NCBI GenBank assembly: GCA_026214975.1
Contig: CM047814.1
Location: 22,953,058 to 23,017,057 of the forward strand
DNA: 64,000 nucleotides
From: Gentiana macrophylla
Taxonomy: Eukaryota; Streptophyta; Magnoliopsida; Gentianales; Gentianaceae
Reading direction: 5' to 3'
Shown piece by piece: positions 45,340 to 56,763 of this stretch. The position numbers and the translations under genes are program-made. Numbering within the stretch: position 1 is the first letter of the stretch; each line of letters begins with the position of its first letter. A model generated the notes under the pieces. That model saw only the letters and a list, made by a program, of their open reading frames with translations. It ran no database searches and had not been told where the DNA came from.

Positions 45340-46580
45340 CATTTTCCCTAGGATAGGTGATGGAGACACATCTTTCTTGCACCGATGTTGTCCCCCAAAC
45401 TTTTTTAAACCAAACACTTAGGATTAAAAATAAAAAATCTAAAATCTTAAATCCTAGACCACACAAATACATAGTCGGGGATGAGTGATATCCATTTTCG
45501 GGACCTTCATCATTTTCCTTTACGAAAGGTGATGAAGGCAAACCGTTCTTGCACCGATGTTGTCCCCCGAACTTTTTTGAACCATACACTTAGGATTAAA
45601 AAAAAGGAAAAAGAAAACTAAAATCCTGGACCACACAAATACATAGTCGCGGGATGAGTGGTACCCATTTTCAGGACCTTCATCATTTTCCTTTACGAAA
45701 GGAGATGGAGGCACACCTTTCTTGCACCGATGTTGTCCCCCGAACTTTTTAAACCATACACTTAGGATTAAAAAAAAAAAAAAACTAAAATCCTGGACCA
45801 CACAAATACATAGTCGGGGGATGAGTGGTACCTATTTTCAGGACCTTCATCATTTCTTTTACGAAAAGTGCACAGCTTTCTTGCACCGGTGTTGTCCCCC
45901 GAACTTTTTTGAACCATACACTCGGGATTTAAAAAAAAAAAAAAAAAATAATCCTGGACCACATAAATACATAGTCGAGGGATGAGTGATACCCATTTTC
46001 GGGACCTTCATCATTTTCCTTTACGAAAGGAGATGGAGGCACACCTTTCTTGCACCGATGTTGTCCCCCAAACTTTTTTGAACCACACACTTAGGAATAA
46101 AAAATTAGAAAAGAAAAACTAAAATCCTGGACCACACAAATACTTAGTCGGGGGATGAGTGGTACCCATTTTCGGGACCTTCATCATTTTTACGAAAGGT
46201 GATGGAGGCACACCTTTCTTGCACCGATGTTGTCCCCCGAACTCTTTTGAACCATACACATAGGATTACAAAAAAGAAAAAAAAAATAATACTGGACCAC
46301 ACAAATACATAGTCGGGGGATGAGTGATACCCATTTTCCTTTACGAAAGGTGATTGAGGCACATCTTTCTTGCACCGATGTTGTCCCCCGAACTTTTTTG
46401 AACCATACACTTAGGATTAAAAAAAGATAAAAAAAAACTAAAATCCTGGACCACACAAATACATAGTCGGGGGATGAGTGGTACCCATTTTTAGGACCTT
46501 CATCATTTTCTTTTACGAAAAGTGATGGAGGCACACCTTTCTTGCACCGATGTTGTCCCCCGAACTTTTTTGAACCATAC
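45340..46580. repeat. Satellite block 1 (about seven monomers, about 170 bp each)
   Basis: The landmark AACCATACACTTAGGATTAAA recurs at intervals of 154-174 bp. Length variation comes mainly from an A/G-rich tract after that landmark. Other constant words are CATAGTCGGGGGATGAGTG and TTGCACCGATGTTGTC. Several monomers stay open for 50-60 codons on either strand, which yields repetitive ORFs; I treat these as a by-product of repetition. The block ends where an LTR begins (46581). Confidence 0.92.
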
Positions 46581-46940
46581 TGATATGCCCAAATCGTGAT
46601 TCTGCCCATGGATCCTTATTCAGGTCCATCCGACCCCTCAAAATAGTGGATAAAGCCACTGGCCACCACAATCCGCGAGCTCGCAAGGCGTCGGCCCCGC
46701 TCCAAGCCTTTGGTTCTATGCGATGCTATCAGACTAGGGGCCGGCCCGCGAGCCCTAGGTCAAAGGTCCGCCAGGGACCAGAGCCGCCAATATAAAGATA
46801 AGACAAGCTATGACCTCCAAGCCACAAAGCTCTCATGCCGGAAGGCCCATCTCGAGGCCGTAAGTCCCTCAGCAAATCCGCCAAGGCTGTCAGCAGACCG
46901 TTAGGCTCTCAACAGACTGCTAGGCTCTCAACCGACGGTT
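46581..46940. mobile_element. Truncated LTR of the TGATATGCC family
   Basis: It begins TGATATGCCCAAATCG directly after CCATAC and matches the first half of the complete LTR at 55044. It is cut within its tandem CTCTCARCMGAC repeats, where the pararetroviral sequence starts. Entry point within the satellite monomer is identical to that of the LTR at 55044. Confidence 0.8.
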
Positions 46941-48254
46941 AAGTTTGAAATAAACAGACTTAAAAAATATGTTGATCGTCCTACTCAGCCTAATTATTAT
47001 AGAAGACCTTCCCCTATGGATACACTCCATGATGAACAAGAATATGTTATTAATAATAGTTATTCAGGTAAAAATATTTATGAGTGGAATCTTGATGGTA
47101 ACGCTGATAAACAAATTTATAGTATGATACATAGAATGTTAATGTATAGTACTATATGTAAATCTATAGTAATCTTCGATAAGAATATTGCAAAAATGAT
47201 AATTGCAGGTTTCACTGGCCAATTAAAAGGTTGGTGGGATAATTATTTAAGTTTAACTGATAAAGATTATATTTTAAATACGGTTAAACAAGAAAATAAT
47301 AATGTGGTAGAAAATGTGGTTTATACTTTAGTAACTACAATACTTGAACATTTCACAGGTAGAATTACTGATAATTGTGAAAATATTCGTACTTTACTAC
47401 AAAATCTTAGATGTAAAACATTGACAGATTTTCGATGGTATAAAGATACTTTTTTAAATAGAGTCATGGAATTACCAGAAAGTAATAGCTCTCATTGGAA
47501 ATCCAAATTTATTGATGGATTACCTTATCTTTTTCGTGAAAAGGTTAGGAAAAATTTAAGAAAGATTTTCTTAATATACCTTATGAAAATTATACATATG
47601 GTAAATTAATAGAGTACTATTATACAAGAAGGTTTAGCCTTTTGCAATGAAATAAAATTAAATCAACAAATTAAAAGATGAAATTTATCCGAAAAATCAC
47701 AATTAGGTAGATTTTGTGATCAATTTGGTATGGATATGCCATCTTCTTCTAAAACATCTTTAAAAGATAGGAAGAAAGATAAATCAGAAAAATCTTTAGA
47801 TCCTTTTTATAAAGGGAAAAGAAAAGAAATTCTCTAAAAGAAATTAGAAAAAGAGAATTTAAGAGAAATAATAAAACAGATAAAACTCTGCTTTAAATGT
47901 GGTAAGATTGGCCATTATGCTAATCGTTGTAAATTAAAGAAAAAAATTGATAATTTACAAAATGATGAACTTAAATTAAGTCTTTCAAAAATACTTCTTA
48001 ACTCAGAATCAGAAAAATCTTCTTCTGATAGTTCTGATGAACAATCTTTTGATAATAATTTATCAGAATTAATTAATGAATCTTTAAGTTCTTCGGACAC
48101 AGATACGTGTTGTAAATCATGTGTACAAAATGTTCAATGTATTAAACATGATAAGGAAGAAGGAGAAGAATTTTATAAAATTCTTTCACAATTTAAAGAT
48201 TTAGAAATAAATGTTTTAACTAACAATAATATTTTTGATTTTAAAAATAATTAA
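46941..48254 (+). pseudogene. Pararetroviral coat-protein region
   Basis: A frame open from 46941 to 47609 covers the N-terminal and central coat domain (including a GWWDNYL stretch). A frame change near 47600 separates it from the C-terminal part, which contains a CCHC zinc knuckle at 47889-47930 (CFKCGKIGHYANRC) followed by Ser/Glu-rich acidic sequence to a stop at 48254. The coat protein packages the viral nucleic acid. It begins within the frame, without its own upstream domain, and directly abuts the truncated LTR. Confidence 0.75.
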
Positions 48255-50552
48255 AGACCACTGAGCTTCGATCTCGGTTAATTGATAATATTCAATCGAT
48301 CCATCAACTTCCAATTTTGATGAATCTAAAGAAATTAAAAGTTCTCAGGAATCATATTCTATGAATAATGTTTTGAAAATGTTAAAAGATAGACAATCTG
48401 TGGAAAAACCAACCACAATTAATGAACTCTTAAAAGAAATAACTTATCTCAAACAGGAGATAATAAAATTAAAAAATTATAATAAGAATCTTGAAGATAG
48501 AATTTCAATTCTGGAATATCAAAAAGTTAATTCTAATGATAAAGCTAGTTCTAGTTTACCAGATTTATCTTCTATATTAGAACAAGATAATTTTTTAAAT
48601 AAATTAAATATTATCTTCTCTCAAAAATGGTATGTGAAAATTACTTTACTAATTAATAATTCATATAAATGTGAGTTAATTGCTTTGATTGATAGTGGTG
48701 CGGATATGAATGTAATCTTAGAAGGATTAATTCCCACACAATATTTTGAAAAAACTACAATGACACTTAGTCATGCGGGTGGTGAAAAACTTGATATAAA
48801 GTTTAAACTTCCAAAAGCTTATATTTGTACAAATAATACTTGTATTCCTACAAGTTTTTTATTAGTAAAAAATATGACTAGTCAAGTTATACTTGGAACA
48901 CCATTTATTGAAAAATTATACCCTTTAACTAATATTAATGCTAAAGGTATAACAGGACATTTTGATGGTAAAGAAATAAAATTTGACTTTATCACTGAGA
49001 CTATACCAAATGTTCTTAATCAAATTAAGGATCTTATAGATCATAAAAATTTACATTTAAATTTTTTAAAACAAGAAGTTAATATATCTTCGATAGTTGA
49101 AAAGCTTTTAAATCCAAAGCTTAAAGAAAAAATTGATAATTTATTTCATAGATTTTCTATTGAAATATGTAGTGATCATCCTAATGCTTTTTGGGATAGG
49201 AAAAGACATATGGTAGAACTTCCTTATGTGGAAGATTTTGATGAAAAGAAAATTACGACAAAGGCTGACAGACATGTCAAATGAACTCGAGAATATTTAG
49301 AGCATTGTAAAAAAGAAATTGAGTCTCTTTTACAAAAAGGTTTAATAAAACCATCTAAATCTTCTTGGTCATGTACTGCATTTTATGTTAATAAACATAG
49401 TGAAATTGAAAGAGGTGTACCTCGTATGGTTATAAATTATAAACCTTTGAATAAAGTTTTAAAATGGATAAGATCACCTATTCCTAATAAAAAGGATTTA
49501 TTAGATCGACTTTATAATTCAATCATATTTTCTAAATTTGACTTAAAATCTGGATATTGGCAAATTCAAATTGATGAAAAAGACCAATATAAAACAGCTT
49601 TTAATGTTCCTTTTGGACATTATGAATGGAGAGTAATGCCATTTGGATTAAAAAATGCTCCTTCTGAATTTCAGAAAATTATGAATGATATTTTTATTCC
49701 TTATAGTGAATTTATTATTGTTTATATTGATGATATTTTAGTATTTTCAAAAACGATTGAAAATCATTTTAAACATCTAGATATTTTTAGAAAAATCGTA
49801 ATACAAAATGGACTAGTTATATCTAAACCAAAGATGTCTTTATTTCAGACAAAAATTAGATTTCTAGGTTATAATATTGAAAAAGGAAGTATTATTCCAA
49901 TTCAGCGAAGTATTGATTTTGCTTCAAAGTTTCCAGACATAATTATGGATAAAACTCAATTACAAAGATTTCTAGGCAGTCTAAATTATATATCTGCTTA
50001 TTATAAAGATTTAGCAAAAGATGCTGCTATCTTATATGATAGATTAAAAAGGAACCAAAACCTTGTCCGATCAAAGATACTAATCTTTGTAAAAAAATAA
50101 TTAAAACAAAGGTAGCTAATTTACCTTGTTTAATGTTAGCTAATCCTATATGGGATAAAATAATTGAAACAGATGCTTGGATATAGGATTTGGAGGAATT
50201 TTAAAACAAATTTGTCCAAATACAAAACAAGTTTATCTTGTTAGATTTCATTCTCCGTAAATGGAATACCAAAGTCAAAAGAATTATTCTCACAAAGAGC
50301 AAAGAGATTCTAGCTATTGTTAAATGTGTTTTAAAATTTCAGATGATTTATATAATCGAAAATTCCTTATTCATACAGATTGTAAATCAAAGAAAATTTA
50401 TGTTTAATAAAGATTTTAAACATGATGTTTCTAAACAAATGTTTGCAAGATGGCAAGCTCATTTAGCCCCTTTTGATTTTCATATTATTCATATAAAAGG
50501 TGAAGACAATAGTCTGCCTGATTTCCTAACTCGTGAATATTTGCAGGAATGA
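48255..50552 (+). pseudogene. Pararetroviral protease, reverse transcriptase and RNase H region
   Basis: From 48361 the frame encodes a coiled-coil-like stretch and a retropepsin (active site DSGAD at 48691-48705). A TGA at 49282-49284 interrupts the same frame, which then continues through the reverse transcriptase (catalytic YIDDI at 49723-49737) to a stop at 50098. The RNase H part (50101-50552) is broken by at least two frame changes but ends with the typical tail DFLTREYLQE. The enzymes would copy pregenomic RNA to DNA in the cytoplasm. The lesions rule out a functional polyprotein. Confidence 0.85.
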
Positions 50553-51932
50553 GTTCTACTTCCAGAGGAAGAGGGGGTTTTACTCCCTATCGTGGCAGAG
50601 GTGGACGAGGTAATATCCTTGTTCAGCATGGTAATAGGACATTAGTTTCAGAGAATATCTCTGGATCTTCTTCTAGTCAGAATAATAATTCTGATAAATT
50701 ATACCAAGAATTCTTGGAATATAAGAAAATGAAAGGAAAGGCTAAAGCCACTGGGGAAATACCCTCATATGCGAATGTGGTAATATCAGAAGAAGAAGAT
50801 ATAACTTCTTACCAAGAAAATGATAAACAAGGAATTATATTCCTTATTGAATATGATGATTATATCAAAAAGAAAAATGACCCATGGTCACTCATGGAAA
50901 AATATTTGGATAATAATCCATTTACAGCGACTGCATATAAGCATCGATCATATTATGAAAATATTTTAAAAGCTTCTGAATGTGAAATAACACATTTCAT
51001 GGCTAATGATCAGAAGGAATATACCTTCAGTAAAATTATTATAAAAAGAATTTGTCTTCCAAATGAATGGGGATTATCTTTATTCAAAGAAAAAGAATAT
51101 CTTTTTCAAGAAAAAAATATTGCTATATAATATAATTATTGGGATTATATCCAAGCCTTTACAAATGTTTTCTTATATGAAAATAGAAAGCAAAAACATA
51201 CTTGGTTTGTTAAAGTATGTCCAGAAGTATATAAACATCTGGAATATATACCAAATTGGTTTCAACAATGGTGGTTAATGCATGGACCTTCTATAAAAAT
51301 TTTACCAGAAGAGTTCAAAGAATTATATTTACATTGGGTAGATATTTCTCCCAAGATTTCAGAATTAAATGATCAAGGACATTTAATAGAATGCTCTGGT
51401 TCATTACATTTCTTTTTGGAATTTTCTATTCCCTGGATTTTGAAATGGTCACCTATTGTAGATATATCTATAGATAATTTACCATGTTTAAAAAGAAAAT
51501 ATTTTTCAAAATTTTGGACAAAATTGTCGAAAAAAGATCCACAAACAGGCCAAATATTTGGTGACGAATTATTTCAAGAAATCACAGCTAAAATTAGCTA
51601 TTTGGAAGAATTGACAGATGAACAATTAGAAGCTGCTTGTAATAGAAGCATACAAAGTCCTTTGAAAAATTTGACAGAAAATCAAGATCAAAGGAATTGT
51701 CTCAAAGCAAGAAATCTTGTCAGAATTTATGAAAGAGATCAAAAAAGATCTATTAAAGAATTTTGGGTTTAATAGTTGCAGTTTTGCTGACCTAAAATCA
51801 GATACATCTATGGCTTCTTCTACAAATATGGCAGAAGATGCACAAGACCCTAATGAAGATATTGATCAAGATGTTCATCATTTCATGAAACAACTAGAAG
51901 AATTGGAAAAAGAAAAAATTGACAAAGATTAA
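50549..51932 (+). pseudogene. Pararetroviral second ORF, unknown function
   Basis: Its ATG (50549) overlaps the stop of the upstream frame as ATGA, an arrangement typical of coupled or re-initiated translation on polycistronic caulimovirid RNA. The N-terminus is Arg/Gly-rich (GRGGFTPYRGRGGRG), then comes a low-complexity Ser/Asn stretch and a long hydrophilic body with several Trp-rich segments. One in-frame TAA stands at 51128-51130; a frame change near 51760 leads to an acidic tail ending at 51932. I do not recognise a domain. RG-rich starts suggest nucleic-acid binding; that is inference. Confidence 0.65.
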
Positions 51933-51949
51933 ACTACATCAGTTTATTG

Positions 51950-52165
51950 CATCAGCCGTGACATCAGCATTGAAGTCAAGATCGACAAGCGTTATCAAAA
52001 ATAATTTTGGGCACTATTGGCCGACATGAACAGTAAAATTACTGTTCACTTTTACTATTCATCAAGAATTTTTGGTAGTTACTGTAGCAATAAATGCGTT
52101 TTTACTGTTTGAAAAGTTTTTTTGTCGTTTCTGCCGGATTTTCTATAAATAAGCTCATAAGCTCA
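51950..52165 (+). promoter_or_regulatory. Pararetroviral promoter-like region
   Basis: After the last ORF comes non-coding sequence with a TGACATCAG word (51959-51967, like as-1/TGA-factor sites), a palindrome AACAGTAAAATTACTGTT (about 52029-52046) and a TATA box TATAAATA (52144-52151). Caulimovirid promoters for pregenomic RNA sit in the large intergenic region downstream of the last ORF, so position and content agree. Activity cannot be judged from sequence. Confidence 0.55.
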
Positions 52166-52721
52166 TATGTAAATTACGCTTGAGAATTATCTCGCCTCTT
52201 CTCCTTCTCCTTCTCCTTCCCTCTTGTAACACTTCTTGTAACATATTTTCCAGTTTGTAATAATAATTTTCTACTTCTGCTGATTACAACTTAAGTTTGT
52301 AAGTTATTTTTATTTTGTTTTTATTTTTTTATTTAAATTCGTATTAGCCTAATGACAGGCTAAAAGAATATAAGTGTTAAAATATAATGTGAAGGTAAAT
52401 TTAAATACAGTTTGGTCTTGGAAATTAAATTAGGATGTATACATGTATGTTAAAAGGGTTGAGATGATTTCTGGCTTTAATCGTATAACAAGGTTTTAAT
52501 CCTTTCTGGCATAAATAAAACTTTATCCTTTTGTAGCCGTTTATACCCGCTTTAGCCCAGGTGTGGCGTTTAGGGTTGTTGGCTTATACATGTTGGATTA
52601 AAGTATGTTATTTATCGACGGAATCGATTAAGTAAACATTCCATTTTGTTATATGATTTTACGACGGATTTCCTATATCATTATTTCTTGGAATATTTTC
52701 CAATTGTGAATTCATTATGAC
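52166..52721 (+). other. Leader / 3' non-coding sequence of the pararetrovirus
   Basis: T- and CT-rich sequence with repeated CTTCTCCTTCTCC and a phrase GTTTGTAATAATAATTTT (about 52254) that could act in polyadenylation. No tRNA-Met primer-binding site was found. No coding frame. How far the viral sequence extends is uncertain. Confidence 0.4.
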
Positions 52722-52755
52722 AGAATTTGTCTTCCAAATGAATGGGGATTATCTT
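52722..52755 (+). repeat. 34-bp second copy of part of the pararetroviral second ORF
   Basis: These 34 bases are identical to 51047-51080 in the second ORF. They abut LTR-derived sequence on the right, so they mark a junction between viral and LTR DNA. Confidence 0.9.
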
Positions 52756-53520
52756 CAATCTAAGAGATTTTCCTTATTTTATTGGGAAAAGGTTTTCTTC
52801 TCATTTACTCTATCTGCGGCGCCACTTTCCCTATAAATAGGAAGTGCGTGTTAAGCTCTTTTGATCATCACAATTACAAGAGTTAATAGTTCTTGTGTAA
52901 AATAGAGGGCTTTCTATAGAGAGTTAGAGAGAGAGGAAAAATGCCGGTCTAGCAATCGGAGTTTTTCCGATAGCAATCCAATTTTGATTGCGGCGAGGAG
53001 TTCGTGTGGATATCGATAGAGGGCGGACGTGTGGACGGCTTGCGCACTGTACTACTCTCCGTTGACGGTCAAAGCGACGATCTTATAGATCATCCAAGGT
53101 ATATTCCGTCAAACTACTTAACGTGTTTATTGCATTAAACGAAGATGATTTAGAAAAAGGAAATCAAAATTTTAAATTCTGCTGTGTCAAACTAGTGATT
53201 TCCTAACAAGAGCATGATATCCAGATTATAAGATACGGTCGTTGATGTTTGACACTCGACGAACGACCGTATGGATATTATTACAGCGATGGGATTCTAT
53301 TTACACGGTAATCGTTTCACATGAAAGATAGTAGTCATTGCATTTGACTCTTCCGATGATTGGGGGTCACGGTGTGTTGCTAGACGCTATCCCGTGATCG
53401 TTAAGCATGAAGGGCATTTTCGTAATTTGAACTATGTGTCTACGGCCAACATATTCGGAAGTCTATCGGGTCACACACATAAAAACATCTAGCCAGATTA
53501 AAATTGTTATTTTAAAAGAT
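52756..53520 (+). mobile_element. Rearranged fragments of the Copia-like LTR
   Basis: 52756-53208 corresponds to the last part of the LTR at 5041-5695 / 13294-13941: a TATA-containing CCCTATAAATAGG, the AGAGAG leader, and the end CCTAACA at 53208. The next bases, AGAGCATGATATCC, correspond to the LTR's interior at 12663, continuing to about 12960. So the LTR's end is followed by its own middle, a permuted order. No target duplication seen. Confidence 0.7.
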
Positions 53521-53867
53521 AATGGTCAATTTTGACAAAAAGTTAAAACGCGAGGTCCTAAAAATGTCACTTTTTAAGGGAATTTTGACACTTTTTAGAC
53601 CTCACGTTTTAACATTTTGTCAAAATTGACTCTATCTTTAAAATAACAATTTTAAACCTATGTTTATGTTTTTTTTCTTCGCTTTTAGGACAATTTCAAA
53701 TATTCCGTCCAACTTAACATGTTTTTTCGTGAACTTAGACGGAAATCCTAAAACCAAAAAAAAAAACCACAAACATGAGGTCCTAAAATTGTCATTTTAA
53801 AAGATAAGGTTCAATTTTGACACAATGGTAAAACATGAGGTCCTAAAACTGTTAAAAGCCCTTTAAA
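53515..53867. mobile_element. Inverted-repeat element (MITE-like)
   Basis: ATTGTTATTTTAAAAGATAA...GGTCAATTTTGACAAAAAG is mirrored by CATTTTGTCAAAATTGAC...ATCTTTAAAATAACAAT within 140 bp, and a third, direct copy (ATTTTAAAAGATAAGGTTC) stands near 53800 with repeated ACATGAGGTCCTAAAA. Borders are uncertain. It separates the LTR pieces from the second satellite block. Confidence 0.5.
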
Positions 53868-55043
53868 TAATAATTCAACCCCGGCCAAAAAATTCAAGGA
53901 CAAAGACGATTCAAAGACCAGCTTCTCTAGGAAGGTGATGGAGGCACGCCTTTCTTGCATCGATGTTGTCCCCTCAACTTTTTGAACCATACACTGTGGA
54001 TTAAAAAAAAAAAAAAAAAAACTAAAATCTGAACCACACAAATACATAGTCGGGGGATGAATGGTACCCATTTTCGGGACCTTCATCATTTTCCTTTATG
54101 AAAGGTGATGGAAGCACACATTTCTTGCACTGATGTTGTCCCCCGAACTTTTTTGAACCATACACTTAGGATTAAAAAGAAAAGAAAAGAAAAACTAAAA
54201 TCCGGGACCACACAAATAAATAGTCGGGGGATGAGTGTTATCCATTTTCGGGACCTTCATCATTTTCATTTACGAAAGGTGATGAAGGCGCACCTTTCTT
54301 GCAGCGATGTTGTCCCCCGAACTTTTTTGAACCATACACTTAGGATTAAAAAAAGAAAGAAAGAAAAACTAATCCTGGACAACACAAATACATAGTCAGG
54401 GGATCGATGAGTGATACCCATTTTCGGGACCTTCTTCATTTTCCTTTACGAAAGGTGATGGAGGCACACCTTTCTTGCACCGATGTTGTCCTCCGAACTT
54501 TTTTGAACCATACAATTAGGATTAAAATAAAAATTAAAATTAAAAAAAAAAAAACTAAAATCCTGGACCACACAAATACATAGTCGGGGATGAGTGGTAC
54601 TCCAATTTCGAGACCTTCATCATTTTCCTTTACGAAAGGTGATGGAGACACACCTTTCTTGCACCAATGTTGTCCCCCGAACATTTTTTAACCATACACT
54701 TAGGATTAAAATAAAAAATAAAAAAACTAAAATCCTGGACCACACAAATACATAGTCGGGGGATGAGTGATACCTATTTTCGGGACCTTCCTCGTTTTCC
54801 TTTACGAAAGGTGATGGAGGCACACCTTTCATGCACTGATGTTGTCCCCCGCACTTTTTTGAACCTAACACTTAGGATTAAAAAAATTGAAAAAGAAAAA
54901 CTAAAATCCTGGACTACACAAATACATAGTCGGGGGATGAGTGGTACCCATTTTCAGGACCTTCGTCATTTTCCTTTACGAAAGGTGATGAAGGCCCACC
55001 TTTCTTGCACCGATGTTGTCCCCCGAACTTTTTTGAACCATAC
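53868..55043. repeat. Satellite block 2 with its lead-in (about 6.5 monomers)
   Basis: The lead-in AATAATAATTCAACCCCGG and the first monomer repeat the start of block 1. Monomers of 169-183 bp follow, up to CCATAC at 55043, where the LTR begins. The duplicated lead-in shows that blocks 1 and 2 arose by segmental duplication rather than by one array being cut in two. Confidence 0.9.
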
Positions 55044-55782
55044 TGATATGCCCAAATCGTGATTCAGCCCATGGATCCTTATTCGGGACCATCCGACCCC
55101 TCAAAATAGTGGATAAAGCCACCGGCCACCACAATCCGCGAGCTCGCAGGGCGTCGGCCCCTCTCCAAGCCTTTGGTCTTATAGGATGCTATCAGACTAG
55201 GGGGCCGGCCCGCGAGCCCTAGGTCATAGGTCCGCTAGGGACCAGAGGCGCCAACATAAAGATAAGACAAGCTACGACCTCCAAGCCATAAAGATCTCAA
55301 GCCGCAAGGCCCATCTTGAGGCCGCAAGTCCTCAAAGAATCCGCCATGGTCTTAGCAGACTTCAGGGCTCTCAAGACAGATCGCTAGGCTCTCAGCCGAC
55401 TGCTAAGCTCTCAGTAGACCGCAAGCCTCTCAGCCGACTGCTAGGCTCTCAGCCCGATGACTTGCTAGTTGTCATGCTCTCGCCAGCTAGCTAGCTCCAA
55501 AACTCTATAAATACCCACATCGCATTCACTACAAAGGGGGGACTTTATTCCCAGAACTACGCATGGCTTGATCCCTTACAAAGGGTATGAAGGCAGCCTC
55601 TTCAGGCTCAACTCATAAACACAAAAACACCAAACACCCCTCATATGGCACTGGAAGATCTTCATCTTGTTCTCGAGCACCACCACCTTCACCGCCGAGC
55701 ACCACCGCTTCTCACTCTTTATAGCCGATTTCCACTTGCTACACCCATTCAATCAAAGGTGATGACTTTTTCGGCATCATCA
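55044..55782 (+). mobile_element. Solo LTR, TGATATGCC family (739 bp)
   Basis: A perfect 5-bp duplication CATAC lies at 55039-55043 and 55783-55787. Ends are TGATATGCC and GGCATCATCA (inverted with one extra base). A TATA box (TATAAATA, about 55506) follows several 19-bp tandem copies of AGGCTCTCAGCMGACYGCT. No interior sequence. Confidence 0.92.
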
Positions 55783-56763
55783 CATACACTTAGGATTAAA
55801 AAAAAGAAAAAGAAAAACTATAATCCTGGACCACACAAACACATAGTCGGGGGATGAGTGGTACCCATTTTCGGGACCTTCATCATTTTCCTTTACGAAA
55901 GGTGATGGAGGCACACCTTTCTTGCACCGATGTTGTCTCCCGAACTTTTTTTGAACAATACACTCAGGATTAAACATAAAAGAAAAAAAACTAAAATCCT
56001 GGACCACACAAATACATAGTTGGGGGATGAGTGGTACCCATTTTCGGGACCTTCATCATTTTCCTTTACGAAAGGTGATGGAGGCACACCTTTGTTGCAC
56101 CGATGTTGTCCTCCGAACTTCTTTGAACCATACACTTAGGATTAAAAAAAGGAAAAAAAAACTAAAATCCTGGACCACACAAATACATAGTCGGGGGATG
56201 AGTGATACCCATTTTCGGGACCTTCATCATTTTCCTTTACGAAAGGTGATGGAGGCACACCTTTCTTGCACCGATCTTGTCTCCTGAACTTTTTTGAACC
56301 ATACACTTAGGATTAAAAATAAAAGAAAAAAAAACTAAAATCCTGGACCAGACAAATACATAGTCGGGGGATGAGTGGTACCCATTTTCAGGACCTTCAT
56401 CATTTTCCTTTACGAAATGTGATGGAGGCACAGCTTTCTTGCACCGATGTTGTCCCTCGAACTTTTTTGATCCATACACTTAGGATTAAAAAAAACTAAA
56501 ATCCTGGACCACACAAATACATAGTCGGGGGATGAGTGATACCCATTTTCGGGACCTTCATCATTTTCCTTTACGAAATGTGATGGAGGCACACCTTTCT
56601 TGCACCGATGTTGTCCCTCGAACTTTTTTGAACCATACACTTAGGATTGAAAAAAAGAAAAAGAAAAAGAAAAATTAAAATCCTGGACCACACAAATACA
56701 TAGTCGGGGGATGAGTGGTACCCATTTTCAGGACCTTCATCATTTTCCTTTACGAAAGGTGAT
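55783..56763. repeat. Satellite block 3 (about 5.7 monomers)
   Basis: It continues the same monomer phase after the LTR (from CATACACTTAGG) with spacings of 161-174 bp and stops at GGTGAT, where the next LTR enters. Confidence 0.92.

Larger units (their letters stand above)
46941..52755 (+). other. Endogenous pararetrovirus (Caulimoviridae-like), degenerate and truncated
   Basis: The order is coat protein with zinc knuckle, aspartic protease, reverse transcriptase, RNase H, then a second ORF starting in an ATGA overlap, then a promoter-like non-coding region. No integrase and no LTRs are associated, unlike LTR retrotransposons. The reverse transcriptase wording is caulimovirid. This layout resembles what I recall for florendoviruses, but assignment needs a tree. 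A movement-protein domain, normally upstream of the coat protein, was not found, and the left end lies inside an LTR. Several stop codons and frameshifts interrupt every large frame, so it is a fossil rather than an active virus. Confidence 0.8.

Noticed and set aside
45340..46580. Regular repeats considered as a CRISPR array
   Set aside because: Monomers of about 170 bp are contiguous with no unique spacers, and the context is a plant nuclear genome.
46710..46904. 64-codon ORF in the truncated LTR
   Set aside because: It lies in LTR sequence also present at 55044 and 56764, where the frame is not kept.
46941..51932. Reading the pararetroviral block as an LTR retrotransposon
   Set aside because: No integrase, no paired LTRs, and the coat, protease, RT, RNase H and second-ORF order with an ATGA overlap fits a caulimovirid better. 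The neighbouring LTR at 46581 belongs to another family also found as solo LTRs.
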